A DNA stretch of 64,000 nucleotides from Bradyrhizobium sp. CB1717 (GTDB lineage Bacteria > Pseudomonadota > Alphaproteobacteria > Rhizobiales > Xanthobacteraceae): positions 186,001 to 250,000 of the forward strand of contig NZ_CP121666.1 of the NCBI RefSeq assembly GCF_029714325.1, in the 5' to 3' direction. The position numbers and the translations under genes are program-made. The notes under the pieces were generated by a model. The model was not told where the DNA came from. It saw nothing but the letters and a program-made list of their open reading frames with translations, and did not search any database. Position 1 is the first letter of the stretch, and each line of letters starts with the position of its first letter. Shown piece by piece: positions 1 through 9,284 of the stretch.

Positions 1-204
1 GCGCAGGCGGCATTGGCGGGAATAGTCCGGCGCGAAGATGATGGTGAATTGCGGCGGCACTTCCAGAAATTCCGCCACGACTTTCACGCCCCCGTCCGAG
101 ATATCCGTGATCGTGCAGTCCCTGGGCAGCGAGCCCGCCCCAAAATGAATCTTGGCGAGCCGGCTGCACACCCGACGTTCGCTTCTCCGGCGATTTGCAA
201 GCAT
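1..204 (-). CDS. PilZ domain protein (partial, C-terminus outside window)
   Basis: The 68 visible residues start at an ATG (202-204) and run off the left edge of the window. They begin with an arginine-rich stretch (ANRRRSERR) and continue with TDISDGGVKV. This matches the two signatures of PilZ domains: an RxxxR arginine motif near the N-terminus and a D/NxSxxG motif about 25 residues later. These bind cyclic di-GMP in characterised members. Proteins of this size in Bradyrhizobium are usually stand-alone PilZ domains of about 100 residues, so roughly a third is probably missing. Target unknown. Cyclic di-GMP enzymes lie elsewhere in the window, but none is adjacent. Confidence 0.75.
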   Translation of the reverse strand, partial: MLANRRRSERRVCSRLAKIHFGAGSLPRDCTITDISDGGVKVVAEFLEVPPQFTIIFAPDYSRQCRLR

Positions 205-430
205 TTGAACTGTTCACCCGTTAGACCACGGCCCATCCCGCACCCTCAGGAGTAGCGGACATTCGTTGGAATGTGCTGAGAACAGAAGCTCGCATTCAAG
301 GCGTAGTGTCGGGATCGCGTTTACGATTGGTTAGGGCTTGCCCCGGCCCCGGAGATGTTCCCGTATTGTTCTTGCGAAGCGCCACGCCTCCTGCTACCCT
401 TGATTGTGCGAGAGGGCAGGCTGGGTCGGC

Positions 431-1969
431 ATGGTTCAACGGGTTTCTACCGTCGCCTTTGAGGGGATCGAGGCCCGCGCGGTCGACGTGCAGGTGCAGG
501 TCGCGCCTGGTCTGCCGGCCTTTGCCATCGTCGGCCTGCCTGACAAGGCGGTGTCGGAGGCGCGCGAGCGGGTGCGCTCGGCGCTGATCGCCTCAGGGCT
601 CGCGCTGACGGCGCGGCGGATCATCGTCAATCTGGCGCCCGCCGATCTGCCCAAGGAAGGCAGCCATTACGACCTGCCGATCGCGCTCGGGCTGATGGCG
701 GCGATCGGCGCGATCCCGCCGGATGCGCTGACCGGCTTTACCGTGCTCGGCGAGCTCGGCCTCGACGGCTCGATCGCAGCCGTCGCCGGCGTGCTTCCCG
801 CCGCGATCGGTGCCAATCAGCGCGAGGAAGGGCTGATCTGCCCGGCGTCCTGCGGTTCGGAAGCGGCGTGGGCGAGCCCCGATATCCAGATCATCGCCGC
901 GCAATCGCTGATCCAGATCGCCAACCACTTCAAGGGCACGCAGGTGCTGTCGCGGCCCTCGCCGAAAGTGCACGAGGCCGCCGCTTCAAAGCTCGACCTG
1001 CGCGATATCAAGGGCCAGGAGAGCGCCAAGCGCGCGCTGGAGATCGCCGCCGCCGGCGGACATCACCTCCTGATGATCGGCGCGCCCGGCGCCGGCAAGT
1101 CGATGCTGGCCGCGCGCCTGCCCTCCATTCTTCCGCCGCTGTCGCCGGGCGAGCTGCTCGAGGTCTCGATGATCGCTTCCGTGGCCGGCGAAATCGAGGG
1201 CGGCGCGCTGACGTCGCGGCGGCCGTTCCGCTCGCCGCATCACTCCGCCAGCATGGCCGCGCTCACCGGCGGCGGCATGCGTGCTAAACCCGGCGAGATC
1301 TCGCTCGCGCATCAGGGCGTGCTGTTCCTCGACGAGCTGCCGGAGTTCGATCCCCGCGTGCTGGATTCGCTGCGCCAGCCGCTGGAGAACGGCGAGGTCT
1401 CCGTCTCCCGCGCCAATCACCGCGTCACCTATCCTGCGCGCTTCATGCTGGTCGCGGCGATGAATCCCTGCCGCTGCGGCAACGCCTTCGAGCCCGGTTA
1501 CGCCTGCAAGCGCGGCCGCATCGATCGCTGCACCTCCGACTACCAGGCCCGCATTTCCGGCCCGCTGATGGACCGCATCGACCTGCGCATCGAGGTGCCG
1601 GCCGTGACGGCCGCCGACCTGATCCTGCCGCCGCCGGCGGAGGGCTCGGCCGAGGTCGCCGCGCGCGTGGCGGCGGCGCGCGACATCCAGCTCGCGCGTT
1701 ACGCCGATGCAGGCTTGCCCAACATCCGCACCAATGCCGAGGCGCCGGCCTCCGTGCTGGAGGAGATCGCAAGGCCCGATGCGCAGGGTCAAAAACTGCT
1801 GCGCGATGCTGCCGAGACCATGCGGCTGTCGGCGCGCGGCTATCACCGTGTGCTGCGGGTGGCGCGGACGCTCGCCGACCTCGATCATGCCGACAAGATC
1901 GGCCGGCTGCATCTCGCCGAGGCGCTGTCCTACCGCGCACTCGCGGAGGATGTGCGCCAGCTCGCCTGA
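431..1969 (+). CDS. comM: YifB/ComM family Mg-chelatase-like AAA ATPase
   Basis: 512 residues, the usual length of the YifB/ComM family. The N-terminus (VSTVAFEGIEARAVDVQVQV) is the family's Lon-like ChlI domain. The Mg-chelatase ATPase core follows with Walker A GAPGAGKS near residue 217, Walker B LFLDELPEF with Asp about 301, and NPCRCG near the zinc-finger-like insert. A C-terminal helical domain carries RGYHRVLRVARTLADL. ComM is a hexameric branch-migration helicase that helps integrate DNA in natural transformation in characterised gammaproteobacteria; the role here is inferred. I chose the ATG at 431 over an in-frame TTG at 404 because the conserved family N-terminus begins there. Confidence 0.93.
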   Translation: MVQRVSTVAFEGIEARAVDVQVQVAPGLPAFAIVGLPDKAVSEARERVRSALIASGLALTARRIIVNLAPADLPKEGSHYDLPIALGLMAAIGAIPPDALTGFTVLGELGLDGSIAAVAGVLPAAIGANQREEGLICPASCGSEAAWASPDIQIIAAQSLIQIANHFKGTQVLSRPSPKVHEAAASKLDLRDIKGQESAKRALEIAAAGGHHLLMIGAPGAGKSMLAARLPSILPPLSPGELLEVSMIASVAGEIEGGALTSRRPFRSPHHSASMAALTGGGMRAKPGEISLAHQGVLFLDELPEFDPRVLDSLRQPLENGEVSVSRANHRVTYPARFMLVAAMNPCRCGNAFEPGYACKRGRIDRCTSDYQARISGPLMDRIDLRIEVPAVTAADLILPPPAEGSAEVAARVAAARDIQLARYADAGLPNIRTNAEAPASVLEEIARPDAQGQKLLRDAAETMRLSARGYHRVLRVARTLADLDHADKIGRLHLAEALSYRALAEDVRQLA

Positions 1970-2079
1970 TCATTCTGCGCATCAACCCGGCGGTAACGAG
2001 TTTCCTTTACGCTCTGCAAACCATAAGGCCCAACGAGTTCTCCAAGAGTCGTTCACTCGGGCCTGGCGAGTAGAGTGTC

Positions 2080-2547
2080 ATGTTGCGTTTCAAGATCCTG
2101 GCCTCCGTCGTTCCCCTGCTGGCGGCTGCGGTGTTTGCCCGCGGCGAGATCGGATCGGTCTCGCATCCCTGCATCGCTCTCGGCGAAACCTCCGTCGAGC
2201 TGACATCCCTGTTCTGGACCGCCGGCGTCCACGTCGCCTTCACCGACGATCCGTCGCGGGCCACGGTCAGGGTCCAGATCACCGACGACGCGGACGCTGC
2301 GGACTTCGCAGTGGTGGATGACGGTCTCGGTTCCGAGACTGATTCCTGCCAGGCCAATCCGGCAAACCGCCTCGTCACCATCGCGGCGCAGCCGGTCGAT
2401 GGCGGCCCGGTCATCTATCTCTCGACTGACGGCCCCGCCGATTACCGCATCTATGTGCGCTCGAAGACGTTCTCGCAGCGCGAGGCCGCAGCGCTGATCG
2501 TTGGTGCCCATAACGGCCACCGCCCGTTCCAGGCCGCTTCACTCTGA
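2080..2547 (+). CDS. putative secreted protein of unknown function
   Basis: 155 residues with a Sec-type signal peptide: a short basic start (MLRFK), a hydrophobic core (ILASVVPLLAAAVFA) and a likely cleavage before GEIGSVSHP. The mature part is acidic and beta-rich, with two cysteines (in HPCIAL and DSCQAN) that could form a disulfide in the periplasm. No catalytic motif or known domain is recognised. It lies between comM and a sensor kinase in the same orientation, 110 bp after comM and 122 bp before the kinase start used here. It could be a small periplasmic binding or accessory protein, but nothing in the sequence assigns a function. Confidence 0.6.
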   Translation: MLRFKILASVVPLLAAAVFARGEIGSVSHPCIALGETSVELTSLFWTAGVHVAFTDDPSRATVRVQITDDADAADFAVVDDGLGSETDSCQANPANRLVTIAAQPVDGGPVIYLSTDGPADYRIYVRSKTFSQREAAALIVGAHNGHRPFQAASL

Positions 2548-2669
2548 GGCGTTAACACCTCGTCAACCCTGTTTGGAGGCGGCACCGAAGCCTCAAGCTG
2601 TTCGCAAGGTCGGCGCGACATCGTCGCATGCAGCGGCGGTGGGGTTTTCGGACAAGAGTCGGGGTTGCG

Positions 2670-4895
2670 ATGGGTCGGACGTTCCGGATCAAGGTGCGCA
2701 TGCGCCGCTTCAGGCGGCAGCATCCCAGGGTAGCCTTCGCGATCCGCTCCTTCATGATCTTTTCGGCGACGTTCGGCGGCGCCTATGGCTTCATCGCCGG
2801 CAGCCGGGCCGAGAAGTCCGGCTACGATCCCAACGCCTTTGCGATCGGTGCAAGCTTCCTGTTCGCCCTCGCCTGCCTCGGCCTTGCCACGCTCAGCATG
2901 CGGCTGCGCTTCGTCAACAAGCGGCTGCGCACCCTCGCCGTCCACAACGAGGCGCTGATCGACCGCAATTGGGAGCTGAAGGAAGCCGAGGAGCGCGCGC
3001 GCAGCCTGTTCGAGCAGCAGGGCGATCTGATCGTGCTGCGCGACCATCAGGGCCGCATCACCTTCGCCAACGACGCCTATTGCGCACTCGCCGGACAGGC
3101 GCGCAGCGCGCTGGTCGGCACGCGCTTTGATTTCGACGTGCTGGAGCAGGGCGACAGCGCCCGCGAAAGCAACGGCACGCGCATCCACGACCAGAGGATC
3201 ACCACGCCGCTCGGGGCGCGCTGGATCGCCTGGCGCGAAGGTTACGTCCGGCTCGACGCCGGCCAGGCGGCCGAACTGCAGAGCGTGGGACGCGACGTCA
3301 CCGACCGCACCGAGACCGAGCGCGCGCTGTCGGAGGCGCGCGACCAGGCCGATGCCGCCAACCGCGCCAAGTCGCGCTTCCTGGCGATGGCCTCGCACGA
3401 GATCCGCACTCCGCTGAACGGCATCATCGGCATGGGCGGCCTGTTGCTCGACACCCATCTGACGCCGGAGCAGGCGACCTATGCGAGGGCGGTGAAGACC
3501 TCGGGCGAAGCGCTGATGGCGCTGATCGAGGAGCTGCTCGACTATTCCAAGATCGAGGCCGGCAAGCTCGACCTCGAGCAGCGTCCGTTCGCGCTCTCGC
3601 CCCTGATCGAGGAGATCACCGAGCTGCTGGCGCCGCGCGCGCAGGCCAAGCAGCTCGAGATTGCCGCCTATGTCGACGAGCGCCTGCCGCTGGAGGTCGT
3701 GGGCGACGCCGCGCGGCTGCGCCAGGTGCTGCTCAACCTCACCGGCAACGCCATCAAGTTCACCGCTCACGGCGGCGTCGCGCTGATCGTCGAACCCGGC
3801 ATCTGGCCGAACGAGATCAGCTTCCTGGTCCGCGACACCGGCATCGGCATCGCACCCGAAGCGCAGCAACGCATCTTCCGCGAATTCGAGCAGGCCGACG
3901 AGCGTGTCGCCCGCACCTATGGCGGCACCGGGCTCGGCCTCGCCATCAGCGAGCGCATCGTCAAGCGCATGGGCGGCCGCATCACGCTGACGAGCGAGCC
4001 AGGCAAGGGCGCGACCTTCGAGGTCGCAGTGCCGCTCGCGCCATCGCACGGAAGCGCGGGGCAGACGACGTTCCCGAGCCCTGACCTCACAGGCAAGTCG
4101 ATCCTCGTGATCGCCGAGGGCATCGAAGCCTCGCTGATCGCGCGGCGCCTGGAGCGCTGGGGCGCTCAGACCTGCCTGGCGACGGACGCCGCTGTCGCGG
4201 AAGCGCTGCTACCGGAACGTTCATGGCACGCGGTGCTGGTCGATCGCGCGATCGGTCCTGGCATCGCCGACCGGTTGGGCGAAGCCGCCCGCGCGCATGC
4301 GCCGCAACGGCTGGTGCTGCTGACGTCGAGCTCGCGCCATGAAAAGCTCTCGCCGGCCTTCACCGGCTTTCTGGTGAGGCCGCTGCGCGCCGCCTCGCTC
4401 GCCGCACGCCTCACGCTGACGCCTGAGATCCCCTCGCCCGACCTCGCGCCGGAACCGCCGGCCGAAGCTACCGGCGCAGCGCCGGTGAAAGGCCTGTCGA
4501 TCCTCGTCGCCGAAGACAACGAGATCAACGCGCTGTTGATGCGCTCGCTGCTGACAAAGCTCGGCCATCGCGTCGTCATCGCCGTCCATGGCGAGGCCGC
4601 GCTGGAGTCGTGGCTGGCGGCTAGCTCGGCCGGCACGCCCTACGATCTGGTGCTGATGGACATCCAGATGCCGCAGCTCGACGGCATCGAGGCGACCAAA
4701 CGCATCCGCACCCACGAGGCCACCATCGGCGGCCGGCACACGCCGATCCTGGCGCTTACGGCCAACACGCTGGTGGAGGATCGCTATGCCTGCTTCGAGG
4801 CCGGCATGAACGGGTTTTTGATCAAGCCGCTCGATCGGGACAAGCTGGACGAGGCGCTGGCTGGCCTCGCGGCGTCACGGCATCTGGCGGTGTAG
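2670..4895 (+). CDS. hybrid sensor histidine kinase/response regulator
   Basis: 741 residues from the ATG at 2670; an in-frame ATG at 2628 would add 14 basic residues and cannot be excluded. Order of parts: two membrane helices (about 27-45 and 57-79), a PAS domain (about 115-215), a dimerisation domain with the phospho-acceptor in MASHEIRTPLNG (His243), an HATPase domain with N, G1 and G2 boxes (NAIKF, DTGIGI, GGTGLGLA), a first receiver about 475-585 that looks degenerate, and an intact receiver with VLMDIQMP (Asp664) and LIKPL. It is a membrane-anchored phosphorelay kinase. No partner phosphotransfer protein or regulator is adjacent, so the signal and output are unknown. Confidence 0.92.
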   Translation: MGRTFRIKVRMRRFRRQHPRVAFAIRSFMIFSATFGGAYGFIAGSRAEKSGYDPNAFAIGASFLFALACLGLATLSMRLRFVNKRLRTLAVHNEALIDRNWELKEAEERARSLFEQQGDLIVLRDHQGRITFANDAYCALAGQARSALVGTRFDFDVLEQGDSARESNGTRIHDQRITTPLGARWIAWREGYVRLDAGQAAELQSVGRDVTDRTETERALSEARDQADAANRAKSRFLAMASHEIRTPLNGIIGMGGLLLDTHLTPEQATYARAVKTSGEALMALIEELLDYSKIEAGKLDLEQRPFALSPLIEEITELLAPRAQAKQLEIAAYVDERLPLEVVGDAARLRQVLLNLTGNAIKFTAHGGVALIVEPGIWPNEISFLVRDTGIGIAPEAQQRIFREFEQADERVARTYGGTGLGLAISERIVKRMGGRITLTSEPGKGATFEVAVPLAPSHGSAGQTTFPSPDLTGKSILVIAEGIEASLIARRLERWGAQTCLATDAAVAEALLPERSWHAVLVDRAIGPGIADRLGEAARAHAPQRLVLLTSSSRHEKLSPAFTGFLVRPLRAASLAARLTLTPEIPSPDLAPEPPAEATGAAPVKGLSILVAEDNEINALLMRSLLTKLGHRVVIAVHGEAALESWLAASSAGTPYDLVLMDIQMPQLDGIEATKRIRTHEATIGGRHTPILALTANTLVEDRYACFEAGMNGFLIKPLDRDKLDEALAGLAASRHLAV

Positions 4896-4910
4896 TCTCC
4901 ACTCTCTCCC

Positions 4911-4990
4911 CGTCATTGCGAGCGTAGCGAAGCAATCCAGAGTCCTTCCGCGGAGACAGTCTGGATTGCTTCGCTACGCTCGCAATGACG
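4911..4990. repeat. palindromic repeat family A, copy 1
   Basis: An almost perfect inverted repeat of 80 bp. The left arm starts CGTCATTGCGAGCG and the right arm ends CGCTCGCAATGACG, each followed inward by GAAGCAATCCAGA or its complement. It could fold into a long hairpin. Two further copies occur at 25647-25734 and 30772-30851. It lies 15 bp after the sensor kinase stop, between convergent genes. Confidence 0.9.
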
Positions 4991-5024
4991 ATGTGGGGAC
5001 AGGCGTGGCCACAGCACAGATATC

Positions 5025-5114
5025 GTAAGGTGGGCAAAGCGCAGCGTGCCCACGCATCGTTCGACAGCAGGCACAGAGCGTGGGCACGGCGCTTCGCGCC
5101 TTTGCCCACCCTAC
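5025..5114. repeat. palindromic repeat family B, copy 1
   Basis: Inverted repeat whose ends read GTAAGGTGGGCAAAGCG and CGCCTTTGCCCACCCTAC, with an inner pair of GTGCCCAC and GTGGGCAC. Other copies are at 29555-29640 and 42818-42906. It sits in the same gap as a family A copy, between the kinase and coaA, which face each other. Confidence 0.88.
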
Positions 5115-5146
5115 GGCACCGCAGCCTTCAGCTACGGCACCGCGGC

Positions 5147-6103
5147 CTACAGCCGCCTGAGCGCCACGCTCTCCACCACGTGATCCGGGCCCTTCTTCAG
5201 GATCAGCGTCGCACGGGGACGGGTGGGCAGGATGTTGTCCTCGAGATTGGCGAGGTTGGTGCGCTCCCAGATCGCGGTTGCGGTCGCGGTCGCTTCCTCG
5301 TCCGAGAGCAGCGCGTAGCGGTTGAAATAGGACTTTGGATTGGTGAACGCGGTGTCGCGCAGCGCCAGGAAGCGCTTGATGTACCAGCGCCGCAGCGCCG
5401 CCTCATCGGCATCGATATAGACCGAGAAGTCGAAGAAGTCGGAGACGACGGGCACCGCCTTGCCGTCGCGCGGCAGCTTGCCGGTCTGCAGCACGTTGAC
5501 ACCCTCGACGATCAGGATGTCGGGCTGGTCGACCTCGGCCCACTGGCCCGGGACGATATCATAGGTCAGATGCGAGTAGACCGGCGCGCGGACATGGCGG
5601 CGTCCCGACTTGATGTCGGAGAGGAAGCTCAGCAGCAGCGGCAGGTCGTAGCTCTCGGGGAAGCCCTTCTTCTGCATGATGCCCTGCCGGTCGAGCACCG
5701 CGTTCGGATAGAGGAATCCGTCGGTGGTGATCAGCTCGACCTTTGGACGCGGCGACCAGCGCGCCAGGAGCGCCTGGAGCACGCGGGCCGTGGTGGACTT
5801 TCCGACCGCGACCGAGCCGGCAACGCCGATGATGTAGGGCACCTTGCGGTCGCGGATGTTGAGGAACTGGCGCTCGGAGTAATAGAGGCGCTGCATCGCA
5901 TCGACATAGATCGACAGCAGCCGCGACAGCGGGAGATAGATGTCCTCGACCTCCTGCAGGTCGAGGCGATCGTGCAGCGAGCGCAGCCGGTCGAACTCGC
6001 CCGGCTCCAGCGTCATCGGCGTATCGTCGCGCAGGCGCGCCCACTGCTCGCGCGTATAGACGCGGTACGGATTATACTGTTGCTCCGGTGCGCGGATATC
6101 CAT
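5147..6103 (-). CDS. coaA: pantothenate kinase, type I
   Basis: 318 residues, typical of bacterial type I CoaA. The P-loop [12 protein letters not shown] (residues 93-104, Lys102) and the downstream [11 protein letters not shown] segment are family hallmarks, as are YYSERQ and the C-terminal KGPDH region. The enzyme phosphorylates pantothenate with ATP in the cytoplasm, the first and usually feedback-controlled step of coenzyme A synthesis. It is the last gene of the leftward his cluster, 21 bp after hisE, and is probably cotranscribed with it. Another CoA gene, coaE, lies at 19.2 kb. Confidence 0.96.
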   Translation of the reverse strand: MDIRAPEQQYNPYRVYTREQWARLRDDTPMTLEPGEFDRLRSLHDRLDLQEVEDIYLPLSRLLSIYVDAMQRLYYSERQFLNIRDRKVPYIIGVAGSVAVGKSTTARVLQALLARWSPRPKVELITTDGFLYPNAVLDRQGIMQKKGFPESYDLPLLLSFLSDIKSGRRHVRAPVYSHLTYDIVPGQWAEVDQPDILIVEGVNVLQTGKLPRDGKAVPVVSDFFDFSVYIDADEAALRRWYIKRFLALRDTAFTNPKSYFNRYALLSDEEATATATAIWERTNLANLEDNILPTRPRATLILKKGPDHVVESVALRRL

Positions 6104-6124
6104 GAAGCGACCTCTCCACCTCGG

Positions 6125-6451
6125 CTAGTTGCCGCTCTTGCGCGACGCCTTCTCTTCCAACCCTGACATGTTCGTCCGCTTGTCCAGCGCGGCTTCGACC
6201 TCTTCCAGCTTTACGCCGCGGGCCTTGAGCAAGACAAGGAAATGATAGAGCAGATCGGCACTCTCGGCGATCAGATGCGCGCGATCGTTTTCGACTGCTG
6301 CGATTACGGTTTCGACTGCTTCCTCACCGAACTTCTTGGCGCAATGCTCGGCGCCCTTGTCCAGCAGCTTGCGGGTATAGGAGGCCTCGCCGCCGGAAGC
6401 CGCGCGGGCGTCGATGGTCTCGGCCAGATCGTGGATCGTGAAACGCGACAT
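6125..6451 (-). CDS. hisE: phosphoribosyl-ATP diphosphatase
   Basis: 108 residues, a stand-alone HisE of the MazG-like all-alpha pyrophosphohydrolase type. Visible signatures are the N-terminal FTIHDLAETIDAR, the GEEAVETVIAA helix with metal-binding Glu residues, and ESADLLYHFLVLL. It hydrolyses phosphoribosyl-ATP to phosphoribosyl-AMP, step 2 of histidine synthesis. It follows hisF by 77 bp and precedes coaA by 21 bp on the same strand. The C-terminus (EEKASRKSGN) is lysine-rich and probably disordered. HisI, the next enzyme, is not in this window. Confidence 0.96.
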   Translation of the reverse strand: MSRFTIHDLAETIDARAASGGEASYTRKLLDKGAEHCAKKFGEEAVETVIAAVENDRAHLIAESADLLYHFLVLLKARGVKLEEVEAALDKRTNMSGLEEKASRKSGN

Positions 6452-6528
6452 CGGACTTACTCAAAACACATGAAGCCACGGAGGCCATTCCCCGCAGGCT
6501 AATGTAGCATTTTTACGAACGGGAGTCG

Positions 6529-7302
6529 TCAGGCATCGAGGCGCATGGGCAGCCCGCGCCTGGCCATGTGCTCCTTGGCTTCGCGGATGGTGAATTCCCC
6601 GAAGTGGAAGATCGAGGCGGCCAGGACGGCCGTGGCGTGCCCGTCGCGGATACCGTCGACGAGGTGGTCGAGATTGCCGACGCCGCCCGAAGCGATCACG
6701 GGAACGGGAACGCTGTCGGCGATTGCCCGGGTCAGCGGAATGTCGAAGCCTTGCCGGGTGCCGTCACGGTCCATCGAGGTGAGCAGGATTTCACCCGCGC
6801 CGAGCGAGACCACCTCCTGGGCGTATTCGATCGCGTCGATGCCGGTGGAGTTGCGCCCGCCATGGGTGAAGATCTCCCAGCGGTCGCCGCCCGGGCGCTT
6901 GACCCGCTTGGCATCGATCGCAACCACTACGCATTGCTCGCCGAATTTTTCGGCAGCTTCCTTGACGAATTCGCGCCGCGACACCGCGGCGCTGTTGATC
7001 GAGACCTTGTCGGCGCCGGCGCGCAGCAGCGTCTTGATGTCGTTGACCTCACGCACGCCGCCGCCGACGGTGACAGGCATGAAGCAGGCCTCCGCCGTGC
7101 GCCGGACCACGTCCAGCATGATGCCGCGGTTCTCATGGGTCGCGGTGATGTCGAGGAAGGTCAGCTCGTCGGCGCCGGCGGCGTCATAGGCGATCGCGGC
7201 TTCGACGGGATCGCCGGCATCGCGCAGGTCGACGAAGTTGACGCCCTTGACGACGCGGCCGTCCTTGACGTCGAGGCAGGGGATCACGCGCACCTTGAAC
7301 AT
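6529..7302 (-). CDS. hisF: imidazole glycerol phosphate synthase, cyclase subunit
   Basis: 257 residues forming a (beta/alpha)8 barrel. The two catalytic aspartates are visible: Asp11 in IPCLDVKDG and Asp130 in VVAIDAKR. The phosphate-binding segments VTVGGGVR and IASGGVG are intact. HisF takes ammonia from HisH and converts PRFAR to imidazole glycerol phosphate and AICAR. The gene starts 3 bp after the hisA stop and is evidently in one operon with hisH and hisA, so both halves of the synthase are made together. Confidence 0.97.
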   Translation of the reverse strand: MFKVRVIPCLDVKDGRVVKGVNFVDLRDAGDPVEAAIAYDAAGADELTFLDITATHENRGIMLDVVRRTAEACFMPVTVGGGVREVNDIKTLLRAGADKVSINSAAVSRREFVKEAAEKFGEQCVVVAIDAKRVKRPGGDRWEIFTHGGRNSTGIDAIEYAQEVVSLGAGEILLTSMDRDGTRQGFDIPLTRAIADSVPVPVIASGGVGNLDHLVDGIRDGHATAVLAASIFHFGEFTIREAKEHMARRGLPMRLDA

Positions 7303-7305
7303 GTG

Positions 7306-8052
7306 TCAGCTCCTGCGCGCGTCGCGGATCAAGGTGAGGGCGGCAGTGGGATCGAGCCGGCCATCGTACAGCGCGCGGCCGGCGATCGCGCCGGCGAGCT
7401 TTTTCGCGCGCGGCGTCAGCATCGCCTTGACGTCCTCGATCGAGGCGAGGCCGCCGGAGGCGATCACGGGGATCGAGATCGCGTCAGCCAGCGCGATGGT
7501 CGCGTCGAGATTCAGGCCCTTGAGCAGGCCGTCACGCGCGATGTCGGTGAAGATGATGGCGGCGACGCCGGCATCCTCGAAACGCTTTGCGATCTCCAGC
7601 ACCGTGACCTGCGAGGTCTCGGCCCAGCCTTCGACCGCGACCTTGCCGTCGCGGGCATCGAGGCCGACGGCCACGCGGCCGGGGAATTTCTTCGCGGCAG
7701 ACTTCACCAATTCAGGATCGCGCACCGCGGCGGTGCCGATGATGACGCGGGTGATGCCCTTGTCGAGCCAGGCTTCGACGGTCTTGAGATCGCGAATGCC
7801 GCCGCCGAGCTGCACCGGGATCCTGATCGTCTTCAGCATCGCCTCGACGGCCTCGGCGTTCACCGGCTTGCCGGCGAAGGCGCCGTCGAGGTCGACGACG
7901 TGGAGATACTCAAAGCCCTGGTCGGCAAAGCTCTGCGCCTGGGCCGCGGGATTGAGATTGAAAACGGTCGCGCGCGCCATGTCGCCTTGCTCGAGGCGCA
8001 CGCATTGGCCGTTCTTGAGATCGATCGCAGGAAAGAGAATCACGGTTTCCAT
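7306..8052 (-). CDS. hisA: ProFAR isomerase (1-(5-phosphoribosyl)-5-[(phosphoribosylamino)methylideneamino]imidazole-4-carboxamide isomerase)
   Basis: 248 residues, a (beta/alpha)8 barrel paralogous to HisF. The N-terminal [16 protein letters not shown] contains the catalytic Asp11, and [15 protein letters not shown] contains the second catalytic Asp region. Phosphate loops LGGGIRD and IASGGLAS are present. It opens the aminoaldose ring of ProFAR, giving PRFAR for HisF/HisH. Its start overlaps the end of hisH by 13 bp and its stop is 3 bp from hisF, which indicates translational coupling in the his operon. Confidence 0.97.
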   Translation of the reverse strand: METVILFPAIDLKNGQCVRLEQGDMARATVFNLNPAAQAQSFADQGFEYLHVVDLDGAFAGKPVNAEAVEAMLKTIRIPVQLGGGIRDLKTVEAWLDKGITRVIIGTAAVRDPELVKSAAKKFPGRVAVGLDARDGKVAVEGWAETSQVTVLEIAKRFEDAGVAAIIFTDIARDGLLKGLNLDATIALADAISIPVIASGGLASIEDVKAMLTPRAKKLAGAIAGRALYDGRLDPTAALTLIRDARRS

Positions 8053-8690
8053 CGCAGGAAGTTCGAGATCAGGGCCAGGCCGAAACGCTGACTCTTCTCG
8101 GGGTGGAATTGGGTGCCGATGGCGGTGTCCTTCGCGACGATCGCGGTGACAGGTCCACCGTAGTCGGCGCGCGCGAGCACGTCCGCCTCGCTGGCGGGGT
8201 TGAGGTGATAGGAGTGCACGAAATAGGCGTGCTGGCCCTTCGGGCCGAGTGGCAGCTTGTTCAGCACCGGATGCTCCCTGAGCACCTCGAGCGTATTCCA
8301 GCCCATGTGCGGGATCTTCAGGCTTTCATCGCGCGGCGTGATCTTCTCGACGTCGCCGCCGATCCAGTTCAGGCCTTCGGTGATGACGTGCTCCTTGCCG
8401 CGGCTTGCCATCAGCTGCATGCCGACGCAGATGCCGAAGAACGGCCGCGCCTTGACGCGCACCGCCTCGGTGATCGCCTCGACCATGCCGTTGACGCCAT
8501 CAAGACCGCGCCGGCAGTCGGCGAAGGCGCCGACGCCGGGCAGGACCAGACGGTCGGCCTCGTAGGCCTGATCGGGATCGCTGGTAACGAAAACCTTTTG
8601 CGGATTTTCGAGGCTCCGCGCGGCGCGCTCGAAGGCCTTCGCGGCCGAATGCAGATTCCCGGAACCGTAATCGATGATGGCGACGCTCAT
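8040..8690 (-). CDS. hisH: imidazole glycerol phosphate synthase, glutaminase subunit
   Basis: 216 residues, a class I glutamine amidotransferase. The catalytic triad is visible: Cys88 in [10 protein letters not shown], and His196 with Glu198 in QFHPEKS. The oxyanion-forming PGVGAF strand is also present. It releases ammonia from glutamine and passes it to HisF. The ATG at 8690 is chosen because the conserved N-terminus [10 protein letters not shown] follows it directly. This start overlaps the stop of the upstream DUF2628 gene as ATGA, and its own 3' end overlaps hisA by 13 bp. Confidence 0.96.
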   Translation of the reverse strand: MSVAIIDYGSGNLHSAAKAFERAARSLENPQKVFVTSDPDQAYEADRLVLPGVGAFADCRRGLDGVNGMVEAITEAVRVKARPFFGICVGMQLMASRGKEHVITEGLNWIGGDVEKITPRDESLKIPHMGWNTLEVLREHPVLNKLPLGPKGQHAYFVHSYHLNPASEADVLARADYGGPVTAIVAKDTAIGTQFHPEKSQRFGLALISNFLRWKP

Positions 8691-9217
8691 CTTGACCCTC
8701 CCGGTTCTGGAAACAATCCAATGATGCCGCCGGCCGGAATGGGCGGCGGGTTCGAGAATTGCTGGCCCGGCACGCCCCGGGTCGGCGGCGGGCCGCCGCG
8801 ATCGACGGCCCATTGATCGTTGACGATGCCGTGCTGCTTCTGGCTCCAGCGCTCGAAAAAGCGGCGCTCGGCCGTGTCATGGTCGTCGGCGATGACGATG
8901 TCGAGCTGCCGCCACTTGCCGCGCGACAGCGTCCAGCGCCGCAGGCTGGAGGCCTCGAGTCCCGTCAGCAGCGCGATGACGATATCGGCGAGGAAGATCG
9001 AACTGCGGCCGAGACCCAGGCTGGAGAGTCCGGCATGGAAGGCAGCGATGAAGATCAGCCAGCCGATCAGCACCAGCCACAGCCGATTCCACAGCAGCCA
9101 GAACGGGCCAAAAATCATCGCCCAGAAATGGAAGCCGTCGCGCACGAAGACGAATTTGTCGGTCGCGCGCAGATCGGCTCCGCCAGGGAAGGGAGCATGA
9201 ACTGTGTAGGCAGGCAT
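8687..9217 (-). CDS. DUF2628 family membrane protein inside the his operon
   Basis: 176 residues from the ATG at 9217. The N-terminal [26 protein letters not shown] is the recognisable DUF2628 core. Hydrophobic segments follow (about 40-62 and 70-90), then a cytosolic tail with [34 protein letters not shown], ending in a Pro/Gly-rich stretch. The family has no established biochemical function. Its stop overlaps the hisH start (ATGA), and hisB ends 67 bp upstream. It is therefore cotranscribed with histidine genes, but nothing in the protein suggests a role in histidine synthesis. Confidence 0.85.
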   Translation of the reverse strand: MPAYTVHAPFPGGADLRATDKFVFVRDGFHFWAMIFGPFWLLWNRLWLVLIGWLIFIAAFHAGLSSLGLGRSSIFLADIVIALLTGLEASSLRRWTLSRGKWRQLDIVIADDHDTAERRFFERWSQKQHGIVNDQWAVDRGGPPPTRGVPGQQFSNPPPIPAGGIIGLFPEPGGSR

Positions 9218-9284
9218 GGCGATGCCCCGTTCTCGAGAATTGAGTAGATGCCGTCGGCGGCCTTTCGCCGCCAAGACGGAGATG

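Noticed and set aside
205..430. Possible tRNA or small RNA between the PilZ gene and comM
   Set aside because: No cloverleaf with GTTCRA arm and acceptor pairing could be drawn on either strand.
2451..4049. Long open reading frame on the minus strand opposite the sensor kinase
   Set aside because: It is the antisense of a strongly conserved kinase; high GC codon bias keeps antisense frames open. The protein is low-complexity and matches no family.
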